A DNA stretch of 10,277 bases from JAWLBR01 sp041687495 (GCA_041687495.1 JAWLBR010000096.1:1-10277), one strand, 5' to 3'; numbered from the stretch's first letter, positions 1 through 7,242 are shown. Numbers and translations are program-made. Notes: generated by a model from the letters alone, not told the origin.

Positions 1-1034
1 GCTGGATAAATACCCTTTTCTACAATCCGCCGCTCCAGGTTAGTAGTAGCATCCAAGTGAGCAAACGTAGTGGCCGGAGCCGGGTCAGTGTAATCGTCAG
101 CGGGAACGTAAATGGCCTGAATAGAAGTAATCGATCCCTTCTTCGTAGTGACGATCCGCTCTTGAAGTTGACCCATTTCCGTGGCCAGAGTCGGCTGGTA
201 TCCAACGGCTGACGGCATCCGACCGAGCAGCGCCGATACCTCAGAACCCGCTTGGGTGAAGCGGAAAATATTATCGATAAACAGCAAAACGTCCTGCCCT
301 AGTTCATCCCGGAAGTACTCAGCCATGGTCAACCCGGTCAAGGCCACCCGCTGCCGGGCACCCGGCGGCTCGTTCATCTGACCAAATACCATCGCGGTCT
401 TGTCGATAACACCTGATTCCATCATCTCGTAGTACAGACCGTTTCCTTCCCGGGTGCGCTCACCAACACCGGAAAAGACGGAGTAACCGCCGTGCTCTTG
501 AGCAATGTTCCGGATAAGCTCCATAATCAGAACGGTCTTACCTACACCGGCGCCACCAAACAAGCCAATTTTTCCACCTCTGGCGTACGGCGCCAAAAGG
601 TCAACAACTTTAATGCCAGTCTCCAACATTTCAGTCGCCGGCTCTACATCCTCCACCGATGGAGCTGGCTTGTGGATCGGATCCCGCCGTGCTGGTTTGA
701 CTTTCGTATCCTTAGCGTCAATGGGTTCACCTAGGACGTTGAAAACTCGTCCCAAAACCTCCTCACCCACCGGAACAGAAATCGGCCTACCGGTATCTGC
801 CGCTTTGACGCCTCTTTGCAGTCCATCGGTGGACGACATCGCTACACACCGAACAACATTGTTGCCTAGGTGCTGAGCGGCCTCCAAGGTCAGGTGAATC
901 TCTCTTTCGTCATTAACCACATCAATGGTGATTGCATTATACAGATCCGGCAGCTGCCCGGGAGGAAACTCAACGTCAATAACAGGACCGATAACTTGAC
1001 TTACCCGTCCTGTGCGCTGCTCCCCGTTTCCCAT
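1..1034 (-). CDS. atpD: F-type ATP synthase subunit beta (3' end beyond window)
   Basis: Catalytic beta subunit of the F1 head, which makes ATP from ADP and phosphate at the alpha/beta interfaces. About 345 residues are present; the family is usually near 465-475, so the C-terminal helical domain with the DELSEED region lies outside the window. Visible elements are the N-terminal beta-barrel (residues ~8-80), P-loop GGAGVGKT (160-167), the GERTREG segment with the catalytic Glu near 192, Walker B DVLLFID (248-254), and MPSAVGYQPTLATEMG (273-288). ATG at 1034 follows GAGGAGGG with a 6-nt spacer, and GRVSQVIGPVIDV begins soon after, as expected. It is the fifth gene of the atp operon, 57 nt after atpG; a 7-bp inverted repeat fills part of that gap. 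One oddity is GNGLYYEM (198-205), where the family normally has GNDLYHEM. Identification is certain; only the end is unseen. Confidence 0.97.
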   Translation of the reverse strand, partial: MGNGEQRTGRVSQVIGPVIDVEFPPGQLPDLYNAITIDVVNDEREIHLTLEAAQHLGNNVVRCVAMSSTDGLQRGVKAADTGRPISVPVGEEVLGRVFNVLGEPIDAKDTKVKPARRDPIHKPAPSVEDVEPATEMLETGIKVVDLLAPYARGGKIGLFGGAGVGKTVLIMELIRNIAQEHGGYSVFSGVGERTREGNGLYYEMMESGVIDKTAMVFGQMNEPPGARQRVALTGLTMAEYFRDELGQDVLLFIDNIFRFTQAGSEVSALLGRMPSAVGYQPTLATEMGQLQERIVTTKKGSITSIQAIYVPADDYTDPAPATTFAHLDATTNLERRIVEKGIYP

Positions 1035-1055
1035 GGCACTCCCTCCTCATCCAAA

Positions 1056-1079
1056 GTCAATACTCTGATCCCTATTGAC
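1056..1079 (-). repeat. Perfect 7-bp inverted repeat in the atpG-atpD gap
   Basis: GTCAATA (1056-1062) and TATTGAC (1073-1079) are perfect reverse complements around a 10-nt loop. In the transcript this hairpin would end about 21 nt before the atpD ATG, just upstream of its ribosome binding site. There is no T-run after it, so it is not an intrinsic terminator. It could affect translation or mRNA stability of atpD, which needs three copies per complex. The function is inferred. Confidence 0.5.
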
Positions 1080-1091
1080 ACGAATTTGTCT

Positions 1092-1988
1092 CTAGCTGCT
1101 CAGTGCCTCAGCACCGCCAACAATCTCTGATAGTTCAGTTGTAATTCCCGCCTGTCGGGCTCGGTTAAAGGACAGCGTCAACTCGTTGATCATCTCTTGA
1201 GCATTGTCAGTGGCGCTGCGCATGGCAGTCATCCTTGCTCCATGCTCGCTGGCCTTTGACTCAATCAGCGCCCGAAACAGCAGGTTCTCCACGTATCGCG
1301 GGAAAATGCTCTCAAAAACATCTCCAGCCGACGGCTCATATATGTACTCCGGCAGCAGACCTGCCTCGCCGTCTTCAACCTTAACTGAGTCCACATCGAT
1401 GGGCAGTAGCTGCTCATCCACTACCTCTTGGCTGATAGCTGATTTTGCCCTTGTGTATACCAAGTGGATCTCGTTAAATTCTGCGTCCATATAGCCTTGG
1501 ACCAACCGCCTACTGATCTCCCTAGCCAGTATGACCTGGGGATCATCACCTATCTGCAACCACTCATCCACTATCTCAACCTTGCGATGGGCAAAGTACT
1601 CCTTGCCTTTACGTCCGATGACCATCAACCCTGCATCCGGATTCTCAGCCATCTGCTGCTCAGCGTAACGGTTGATGTTGGCGTTAAAACCCCCGGCCAA
1701 ACCTCGGTCCGCTGTGACAATGACAAAGCACTTCCTGCCCCCTTGCCCGTAGGCCAAAAGTGGATGCAGCTGCGCAAGCGAACTGGCTCCGTACCGAGGA
1801 GCCTCGTTGGCTACCAATTGAGCCAGCATTCGCCTAAGGCCGTCAGAATAAGCGCTAGATGAGTTAGCCCGCTGCTGCGCTCGACGCAGCTTGGCAGCGG
1901 CGACCATCTCCATGGCCCTGGTAATTTGCTGAGTACTCTTGACACTGGATATGCGGCGCTCGATGTCTCGCATCGACTGTACTGCCAT
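1092..1988 (-). CDS. atpG: F-type ATP synthase subunit gamma
   Basis: Central rotor shaft of F1, linking the c-ring to the catalytic head. The 298-residue product is close to the family's usual 280-295. It has the diagnostic N-terminal helix (SMRDIERRISSVKSTQQITRA, residues ~5-25) followed by MEMVAAAKLRRAQ, and the conserved C-terminal helix with ARMTAMRSATDNA and SFNRARQAGITTELSEI, which packs inside the alpha3beta3 ring. The central Rossmann-like domain includes VIVTADRGLAGGFNANI (residues ~89-105). ATG at 1988 is preceded by a purine tract of eight G residues, and the gene starts 12 nt after atpA, so the two are co-transcribed and probably translationally coupled. It ends TAG at 1092. Nothing unusual is seen. 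Confidence 0.97.
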   Translation of the reverse strand: MAVQSMRDIERRISSVKSTQQITRAMEMVAAAKLRRAQQRANSSSAYSDGLRRMLAQLVANEAPRYGASSLAQLHPLLAYGQGGRKCFVIVTADRGLAGGFNANINRYAEQQMAENPDAGLMVIGRKGKEYFAHRKVEIVDEWLQIGDDPQVILAREISRRLVQGYMDAEFNEIHLVYTRAKSAISQEVVDEQLLPIDVDSVKVEDGEAGLLPEYIYEPSAGDVFESIFPRYVENLLFRALIESKASEHGARMTAMRSATDNAQEMINELTLSFNRARQAGITTELSEIVGGAEALSS

Positions 1989-2000
1989 GGTCGCCCCCCC

Positions 2001-3509
2001 TTATTCGCTGAAGAGCTGCTTAAACTCCTCCACGGCCTTTTTGAGCTGCTCTAGTCGCTCATCGCTCATTTTTCCTTCGTTTCTAATGGCTTTGAGCAGG
2101 TCTGCTTTCTGGTTGCGCATATAGTTCAGGAATCCCTGTTCAAACTTGCGCACCTGCTCAACCGGAATGTCATCCAAGAAGCCATTGGTGGCAGCAAAAA
2201 TCGAGGCTACCTGCTCCTCAATTGGCATCGGCACATGCTCACCTTGCTTCAGCACCTCGGTGATCCGTTCGCCTCGGGTCAGACGTGCCCGAGTTGCTCG
2301 GTCTAGGTCGGATCCGAACTGGGCAAAGGCGGCCAGCTCCCGGTACTGAGATAGGTCAAGACGCAGCGGCCCAGCAACCTGCTTCATGGACTTGATCTGA
2401 GCATCTCCACCCACCCGAGATACCGACCGACCTACACTGATGGCGGGCCGAACTCCAGCGTAGAACAGATCTGACTCGAGGAAGATCTGTCCATCGGTGA
2501 TGGAAATGACGTTGGTGGGAATGTAGGCTGAAATGTCACCAGCTTGCGTCTCAATGAGCGGTAGGGCTGTCAGTGAACCTGCTCCCAGCTCATCACTTAG
2601 CTTAGCAGCCCGTTCCAATAGCCGAGAGTGGAGGTAAAATACGTCTCCAGGAAATGCTTCTCGACCCGGTGGGCGGCGTAGCAGTAGAGAGAGTTCGCGA
2701 TAGGCAGCTGCATGCTTGGACAGGTCATCGTAGACAATCAAAACATGCTTACCGTTGTACATAAACTCTTCACCCATGGCACAACCGGCATAGGGGGCGA
2801 TATAAAGTAGTGGTGCCGGCTCAGAAGCAGACGCAGCCACCACGATGGTGTAATCCATGGCCCCACTATTTTTCAACACATCAATTACGCCGGCAACCGT
2901 CGACGCCTTCTGCCCGATGGCAACATAGATACAAATGACATCCTCGTTCTTCTGGTTGATAATGGTATCGATGGCCATCGAGGTCTTTCCTGTTTGCCGG
3001 TCGCCAATAATCAGCTCCCGCTGGCCACGCCCAATGGGAACCAGAGAGTCGATCGCTTTAAGCCCCGTCTGCATCGGTTCATGCACTGCTTTACGCTGGA
3101 TGATTCCAGGAGCTTCAGCTTCAATTGGTCGGAATTTGTCTGTCTTAATGGCTCCCCGTCCATCTAACGGCTGACCTAAGGGATTAACCACTCTTCCAAT
3201 CAGCGCATCTCCCACTGGCACTTGGGCGATCCGCCCGGTTCGCTTGACCGGATCTCCCTCTTTGACGTGGGAGTATGATCCCAAGAGAACACAACCAATA
3301 TTCTCATCTTCCAAGTTTAGGGCGATGCCATATAAACCACCGGGAAACTCCAGTAGTTCACTGGCCATGGCATCCTCCAACCCCCACACCCGGGCGATTC
3401 CATCACCGACGCTGAGGACTGTTCCAACACTAGTCACTTCCACCTCAGCCTGGAAGTTTTCCAGCTGCTTCTTAAGAATAGAGCTGATCTCTTCTGGCCT
3501 GATAGCCAT
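2001..3509 (-). CDS. atpA: F-type ATP synthase subunit alpha
   Basis: Non-catalytic nucleotide-binding subunit of F1, alternating with beta. Its full length of 502 residues matches the family (500-515). It shows the N-terminal segment that contacts delta (residues 1-25, beginning MAIRPEEISSILKKQL), the beta-barrel domain, P-loop GDRQTGKT (169-176), Walker B VLIVYDD (256-262), the signature PAISVGRSVSRVGGDA (355-370) with the arginine finger near R365, and the C-terminal helical bundle. ATG at 3509 follows GAGGTGAGG closely, and MAIRPEEIS is the standard Bacillota N-terminus. It starts 17 nt after atpH and ends 12 nt before atpG, so it is inside the atp operon. No deviation from the family is visible. 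Confidence 0.98.
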   Translation of the reverse strand: MAIRPEEISSILKKQLENFQAEVEVTSVGTVLSVGDGIARVWGLEDAMASELLEFPGGLYGIALNLEDENIGCVLLGSYSHVKEGDPVKRTGRIAQVPVGDALIGRVVNPLGQPLDGRGAIKTDKFRPIEAEAPGIIQRKAVHEPMQTGLKAIDSLVPIGRGQRELIIGDRQTGKTSMAIDTIINQKNEDVICIYVAIGQKASTVAGVIDVLKNSGAMDYTIVVAASASEPAPLLYIAPYAGCAMGEEFMYNGKHVLIVYDDLSKHAAAYRELSLLLRRPPGREAFPGDVFYLHSRLLERAAKLSDELGAGSLTALPLIETQAGDISAYIPTNVISITDGQIFLESDLFYAGVRPAISVGRSVSRVGGDAQIKSMKQVAGPLRLDLSQYRELAAFAQFGSDLDRATRARLTRGERITEVLKQGEHVPMPIEEQVASIFAATNGFLDDIPVEQVRKFEQGFLNYMRNQKADLLKAIRNEGKMSDERLEQLKKAVEEFKQLFSE

Positions 3510-3526
3510 TGCCTCACCTCATCCCT

Positions 3527-4069
3527 TCACACACCGGTAGACTGCAGTTGCTTTGTCAGCATGCGCAGTCGAGCTGCAACACTGCCGTCAATTACCAGAT
3601 CTCCTACTTTGACTCTTATCCCACCTAGAAGCTGCGGGTCTACTGCCACCTGAAGTTCGACTTCGTTACCAGTCATCTCCTTCAAACGGCGTTTGAGGGC
3701 CTTGAGTTGATCACCATCCAGCTCGGCGGCTGCGGTGACCTCCACATCCACTAGATTTTTCTGCTGGTAGGCAAGGTCTTTGAAGACCCCAGATATTGTC
3801 TCCAGCTCATCCTCCCGCCGTTTGGCGATCAGAAATTGCAGAAACTTGCTGGTCAGGTCTGACACCTTAGAGCCAAAGATCTCGCTGACCAACTGCTGCT
3901 TAACTTCTGGTTCCACTTGCCCGTAGAATGCCTTCCATAGATCTTCGTGGGAAGCAATTGTATTGACAACTAATGCCAAATCGCCTCTCACCTGATCCAC
4001 CAGCGATTGCTGCTCTGCCAGTTCCATCAATGCGGTGGCATATCTTCTTGCCAAGCTTCTGTTTCTCAT
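3527..4069 (-). CDS. atpH: F-type ATP synthase subunit delta
   Basis: Peripheral-stalk subunit that ties the top of F1 (the alpha N-termini) to subunit b. Its 180 residues are typical. The N-terminal six-helix domain starts SLARRYATALMELAEQQ (residues ~4-20), and the C-terminal region carries the family signature LLGGIRVKVGDLVIDGSVAARL (about 147-168), the usual end of the protein. ATG at 4069 overlaps the stop of atpF in an ATGA arrangement (4-nt overlap), which indicates translational coupling of two subunits that bind each other. The downstream gap to atpA is 17 nt. Delta sequences diverge quickly, but the signature and position make the call secure. Confidence 0.96.
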   Translation of the reverse strand: MRNRSLARRYATALMELAEQQSLVDQVRGDLALVVNTIASHEDLWKAFYGQVEPEVKQQLVSEIFGSKVSDLTSKFLQFLIAKRREDELETISGVFKDLAYQQKNLVDVEVTAAAELDGDQLKALKRRLKEMTGNEVELQVAVDPQLLGGIRVKVGDLVIDGSVAARLRMLTKQLQSTGV

Positions 4070-4557
4070 TGGCTTTCCCCAATCTTGCCGATGAATTTGC
4101 GGTTAATGCGCAGCTGGTCTTGCGGAGTTAGATTCTCCTGTACCAACCTCTGTGCTGTTTCCGCAGCTGCATCAACGATCTGAGACCGCACCGCGGCCAA
4201 GGCTCTCTCCTTTTCGGCTTCGGCATCGGCTTGAGCGCGCTGTAAAATCCGCTCAGCCTCTTGGTGCGCCTCCTCCAAGATTCTTTCGGAAGCATCCCTT
4301 CCTGCCTTTTTGGCCCGGTCGAGAATGGACTGAGCTTCTCTTTGTGCCTCACCTATCTTGGCCTCGTACTCAGCCAGTTGGGCCTTAGCCTCATCACGGC
4401 GGGCTTTTGCTTCCTCAAGGGCCGCCTGAACCTGCTGCTGCCGCCCTGACACGAACTTGTCGACGGGACGGTATAGCACTTTGTACAACACCACTACTAA
4501 CAGGATCAGATTGACAACCTGCGCAATGGGCTGCCAAGCTACTGCCGCCAGGACCAT
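4066..4557 (-). CDS. atpF: F-type ATP synthase subunit b
   Basis: Peripheral-stalk subunit: a membrane anchor followed by a long dimeric helix that reaches F1. From ATG 4557 the product is 163 residues. It has one membrane segment (about residues 10-29, VVNLILLVVVLYKVLY), then YRPVDKFV and a long Ala/Glu/Lys/Arg-rich coiled coil (about 38-140) with EEAKARRDEAKAQLAEYEAK. The reading frame stays open upstream to 4653, but I choose 4557 because AAAGGGGG (4572-4565) sits 7 nt before that ATG and the preceding 32 residues are polar and unlike any b subunit. It overlaps atpH by 4 nt. It is the first gene of the atp cluster here: atpI, atpB and atpE, normally upstream, are absent. A putative promoter precedes it. 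Confidence 0.96.
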   Translation of the reverse strand: MVLAAVAWQPIAQVVNLILLVVVLYKVLYRPVDKFVSGRQQQVQAALEEAKARRDEAKAQLAEYEAKIGEAQREAQSILDRAKKAGRDASERILEEAHQEAERILQRAQADAEAEKERALAAVRSQIVDAAAETAQRLVQENLTPQDQLRINRKFIGKIGESQ

Positions 4558-4585
4558 TAACCTACCCCCTTTGACATGAAGGTCA

Positions 4586-4614
4586 CATATAGTATAAGTT
4601 CCCAAACCGCTCAA
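4586..4614 (-). promoter_or_regulatory. Putative promoter of the atpFHAGD operon
   Basis: On the minus strand TTGAGC (4614-4609) and TATATG (4591-4586) are 17 nt apart; an overlapping better -10, TATACT (4596-4591), has no good -35 at standard spacing. The site lies about 30 nt upstream of the atpF start, in the 179-nt gap where atpI-atpB-atpE would usually be. It is moderate by eye. The need for a promoter is strengthened by a possible terminator after mnaA. Confidence 0.35.
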
Positions 4615-4701
4615 TGAACTAACCTGGCGAGAGAACTTCCTACTCTCCCGCACTTAGAGAAATATATCACAAAGCGACAGGGAATTCCTGCCTCGTGCCG
4701 T

Positions 4702-4738
4702 AAAAAACCAGTTTAACTCCACAAGGTAACGGTAAACT
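4702..4738 (-). terminator. Weak possible terminator after mnaA
   Basis: AGTTTA (4738-4733) and TAAACT (4715-4710) can pair across a 17-nt loop and are followed almost at once by six T residues (4707-4702). The stem overlaps the mnaA stop codon. The A/T-rich 6-bp stem with a long loop is weak, so this may be only a partial terminator. Confidence 0.3.
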
Positions 4739-5882
4739 ACCCCAGATATGCCTTGGGACGCTCACTGGAAAGCCCTAGCTTGTACGCAAGTCCCTGCACC
4801 ACACGGCGGGCTGCCAAACCGTCTCCGTAAGGGTTCTTGGCCTGAGCCATCGCCTGATACGCGCCTTGGTTACTGAGCAGTTCTTCAATCTTGCTGACTA
4901 TGAACTGCGGGTTGGTACCAACCAAAGCAGCCGTCCCGGATGCCACTGCTTCTGGTCGTTCAGTCGTTTGCCTCAATACCAAGACTGGTTTACCTAAAGC
5001 TGGGGCTTCTTCCTGCAGGCCACCGGAATCTGTAACAATCAAGTAACATCTAGCCATTAGGTTAACAAAGTCGGCATATGCGGGTGGAGCTATTAGGTGC
5101 ACATTAGTCAGATCCCCTAGCATCTCTTCGGCAAGCAGACGAATCTGCGGGTTCTTATGTACCGGGAATAACACCACCGCTTCTGGATGGCAACCTGCCA
5201 CCTGTCGCATAGCAGCAAAAACTCGGCTCATTGGTTCGCCCCAGTTCTCCCGCCTATGGGTAGTCAAAAGAATCAGTGGACTGCGGGAAGACAGCTCAAC
5301 TAGTTCCTGACTGACGAAGCTGTAGTCAGCGCTTACCACGGACTTCAACGCATCGATTACAGTGTTGCCGGTTACAAAGATATCATCCTCTGCAATGCCC
5401 TCCCGGAGCAGGTTATCCGCTCCGGTTTGCGTTGGGGCGAAATGGTAACTGCTCAGGACCGCGGTCAGTCGCCGGTTCAACTCTTCGGGGAAGGGGTTAA
5501 ATCGGTTCTCTGTCCGCAGGCCTGCCTCAATGTGACCGACTGGGATCTTTTGGTATGATGCCGCCAGGCTGGCGGCAAAGGTGGTGGTGGTATCGCCGTG
5601 GACCAAAACCACGTCCGGTTGCAGCCTTGCGATGGTTGGTTCCAATCCCTCAATGACCCTTACCGTAACATCACCCAGGGTCTGGCCATGCTTCATAATC
5701 TGTAGATCCACATCCGGGGTAATACCAAACAGGCTCAATACCTGATCCAGTAGCTCCCGATGCTGACCCGTGACTACTACCTGGGTCTGAAACTCCCGCC
5801 GGCGCCGGCGCAGTTCGGCAATAACCGGCGCCATCTTGATCGCTTCCGGCCTAGTCCCAAATACTGTCATCACTTTCGGCAT
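4737..5882 (-). CDS. mnaA: UDP-N-acetylglucosamine 2-epimerase (non-hydrolysing)
   Basis: Cytoplasmic enzyme that interconverts UDP-GlcNAc and UDP-ManNAc, the ManNAc donor for teichoic-acid linkage units and other wall polysaccharides. The 381 residues match the WecB/MnaA family. Seen in order are VFGTRPEAIKMAPVI (7-21), VVTGQHRELL, HGDTTTT with Asp97, GHIEAGLRT with Glu119, NPFPEELNRR with Glu133, TTHRRENWGEP with His209, and SGGLQEEAPALGKPVLVLR. These are the catalytic Asp, two Glu and His of characterised homologues. ATG at 5882 follows GAGGGGG with an 8-nt spacer; a second Met at residue 5 is possible but less well placed. It lies behind tagO/wecA but is separated from it by a strong intrinsic terminator. 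The alternative symbol is wecB. Confidence 0.96.
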   Translation of the reverse strand: MPKVMTVFGTRPEAIKMAPVIAELRRRRREFQTQVVVTGQHRELLDQVLSLFGITPDVDLQIMKHGQTLGDVTVRVIEGLEPTIARLQPDVVLVHGDTTTTFAASLAASYQKIPVGHIEAGLRTENRFNPFPEELNRRLTAVLSSYHFAPTQTGADNLLREGIAEDDIFVTGNTVIDALKSVVSADYSFVSQELVELSSRSPLILLTTHRRENWGEPMSRVFAAMRQVAGCHPEAVVLFPVHKNPQIRLLAEEMLGDLTNVHLIAPPAYADFVNLMARCYLIVTDSGGLQEEAPALGKPVLVLRQTTERPEAVASGTAALVGTNPQFIVSKIEELLSNQGAYQAMAQAKNPYGDGLAARRVVQGLAYKLGLSSERPKAYLG

Positions 5883-5902
5883 CTTCGGATCCCCCTCGCT
5901 TC

Positions 5903-5925
5903 ATCACGGGTGCGCCTTTCGTGAT
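5903..5925 (-). repeat. 6-bp inverted repeat between terminator and mnaA ribosome binding site
   Basis: ATCACG (5903-5908) and CGTGAT (5920-5925) are perfect reverse complements around 11 nt. The element sits between the upstream terminator and the mnaA ribosome binding site. It could be an operator or a small leader hairpin, but a 6-bp repeat may also be chance. Confidence 0.3.
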
Positions 5926-5936
5926 AGCTCACTGCT

Positions 5937-5970
5937 AAAAAAATTGCCCACCAGAGTCCTGGTAGGCAAT
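5937..5970 (-). terminator. Strong rho-independent terminator after tagO/wecA
   Basis: On the minus strand ATTGCCTACCAG (5970-5959) pairs with CTGGTGGGCAAT (5954-5943) over 12 positions with one U-G wobble, around the 4-nt loop GACT. A run of seven T residues (5943-5937) follows directly. This is a textbook intrinsic terminator, 36 nt beyond the tagO/wecA stop. It should separate that gene from mnaA unless read through or regulated. Confidence 0.9.
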
Positions 5971-6006
5971 GGTTCAACTCTCATTTCGCTGGAGCCACTC
6001 CAGTCT

Positions 6007-7095
6007 CTACAGCGTAATACCTGTACCACCGCTCTTTGGCGGTGTTTGGCTGGGGCTCTGCTGCAGTCGCCAACCCAACGACACTGCGGCAGCCACCACG
6101 GCCAGTAAAGCCACAACTGCCGTTGCTTTGTCGGAAAAGGCCAGCATCAGTGCTGCCACCCCGAGTACAGATGCCATGCCATACATTACCGCCACAGCTT
6201 GGCGCTGTGAGTATCCAACGGCCAGTAAGCGATGGTGTAGATGGCCTCGGTCTGCTGCGTAGAACGGTTTGCCGCTGCGAACTCTGCGAAACACGGCAAA
6301 AGCTGTGTCGAAGATGGGCACTCCCAATGCTACCGTAGGGATTGCCATGGCTACCGTAGCTGCACCCTTCATCGCTCCGAGGATCGAGGCTACAGCGAGA
6401 ACAAATCCGAGGAACATTGCACCCGTGTCACCCATAATAATCTTAGCCGGGTTGAAGTTGTACCTCAGAAAACCTAAGGCCGCCCCAAACAACGCTACCG
6501 TCATCGCGGCTGCATCCAAGTGTCCTCTCTGCAGCGCCACCAAGAACAATGGTGCACAGGCAATGGCTGACACTCCTGCCGCCAAGCCATCTAGGCCGTC
6601 GATGAAGTTGATCACATTGGTTAACGCCACGATCCACAGAACAGTCAGAGGTACCCCCAGCCAGCCCAAATACCACATCCCACCAAAGGGATTAGTCATA
6701 AACTCGATCCGCAGACCTCCGGCGACCACAATTAGTGCCGCCAGAACTTGACCGGCAAACTTCCATTTCGGACGCAGCTCAATGCGATCATCCAGTATCC
6801 CTGTAACCACAATGACTGCCGAACCCCAGATGAGTGCTCCGGTGGCTTCACCTAACAGGTTGCTGGCAGCACCGCCAACCCAAAAAGCGGCAACCATCGC
6901 CAAGCCACCTGCTGTAGGCATGTTCACCTTATTAATCCGTCTGTCGTTAGGGTGATCCACCGTGCCTGTGAGCAGAGCAATTCGCCGCACACAGGGAGTC
7001 AGCAAGAGCGCCACCGTCATCGCGGCCAAAGAGGCTCTGCCAAAACTCCACAACACTCCAGGATCAACCCCACTCAACTCAGTCCAAAAACTCAC
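6007..7095 (-). CDS. tagO: Undecaprenyl-phosphate GlcNAc-1-phosphate transferase (TagO/WecA-like)
   Basis: Polytopic membrane enzyme of the MraY/WecA/TagO superfamily that transfers a HexNAc-1-phosphate from UDP-sugar to undecaprenyl phosphate, the first step of teichoic acid or other lipid-linked wall polymers. Its 362 residues carry the superfamily motifs: VDHPNDRRINKVNMPTAGG (46-64), the Asp pair in GILDD (102-103), NFIDGLDGLAAG (163-174), GDTGAMFLG (222-230), PIFDT (260-264) and the C-terminal HLHHRL (285-290) typical of WecA/TagO rather than MraY. About ten or eleven hydrophobic segments are visible. The start is GTG at 7095, chosen because AAGGAG (7110-7105) lies 9 nt upstream. It has its own promoter and a strong terminator. 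UDP-GlcNAc as substrate is inferred from the motif set and the adjacent UDP-GlcNAc 2-epimerase. Confidence 0.93.
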   Translation of the reverse strand: MSFWTELSGVDPGVLWSFGRASLAAMTVALLLTPCVRRIALLTGTVDHPNDRRINKVNMPTAGGLAMVAAFWVGGAASNLLGEATGALIWGSAVIVVTGILDDRIELRPKWKFAGQVLAALIVVAGGLRIEFMTNPFGGMWYLGWLGVPLTVLWIVALTNVINFIDGLDGLAAGVSAIACAPLFLVALQRGHLDAAAMTVALFGAALGFLRYNFNPAKIIMGDTGAMFLGFVLAVASILGAMKGAATVAMAIPTVALGVPIFDTAFAVFRRVRSGKPFYAADRGHLHHRLLAVGYSQRQAVAVMYGMASVLGVAALMLAFSDKATAVVALLAVVAAAVSLGWRLQQSPSQTPPKSGGTGITL

Positions 7096-7154
7096 AGCAG
7101 ATCACTCCTTCCCCCAGTAAAGCTTGTCCATCCTCAAAGACCGCGCAACGGTTA

Positions 7155-7183
7155 ATTGTAACTGGTGCGGTCAATCAAGTCAA
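7155..7183 (-). promoter_or_regulatory. Sigma-A-type promoter for tagO/wecA
   Basis: TTGACT (7183-7178) and TACAAT (7160-7155) are separated by exactly 17 nt, each one mismatch from the TTGACA/TATAAT consensus. Transcription should start near 7148, giving a leader of about 50 nt with AAGGAG before the GTG start. This is the best promoter-like sequence I found in the window. Confidence 0.8.
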
Positions 7184-7209
7184 AGGCCTACAGGGAAATA
7201 CAAGCAACT

Positions 7210-7242
7210 ACCAGACCTGGTGATCGCCTCCAGCGGCTCTGG
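7210..7242 (-). repeat. Adjacent CCAG/CTGG palindromes after comEB
   Basis: ACCAGACCTGGT (7210-7221) has 5-bp arms around 2 nt, and CCAG (7230-7233) pairs with CTGG (7239-7242) around 5 nt. The first resembles palindromes at 5950-5963 and 7808-7821. No T-run follows, so neither looks like a terminator. The pair lies between the comEB stop and the tagO/wecA promoter. Confidence 0.4.

Noticed and set aside
492..876. Plus-strand open frames of 80-123 codons opposite atpD
   Set aside because: They are shadows of the atpD coding sequence; their products have no recognisable motif and no good ribosome binding site.
1204..1862. Plus-strand frames opposite atpG
   Set aside because: atpG is unmistakable on the other strand across the full length; these are antisense shadows.
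4629..4647. GAGAG/CTCTC inverted repeat upstream of atpF
   Set aside because: A 5-bp stem of a simple alternating sequence with a 9-nt loop is readily expected by chance.
4558..4653. Upstream extension of atpF to an ATG at 4653
   Set aside because: The added 32 residues do not resemble a b subunit, the stretch carries the putative promoter, and ATG 4557 has a well-placed AAAGGGGG.
5794..5812. GC-rich GCCGGC repeats
   Set aside because: They encode the Arg-rich stretch of residues 25-29 of MnaA, a normal helix in this family, so no separate signal is needed.
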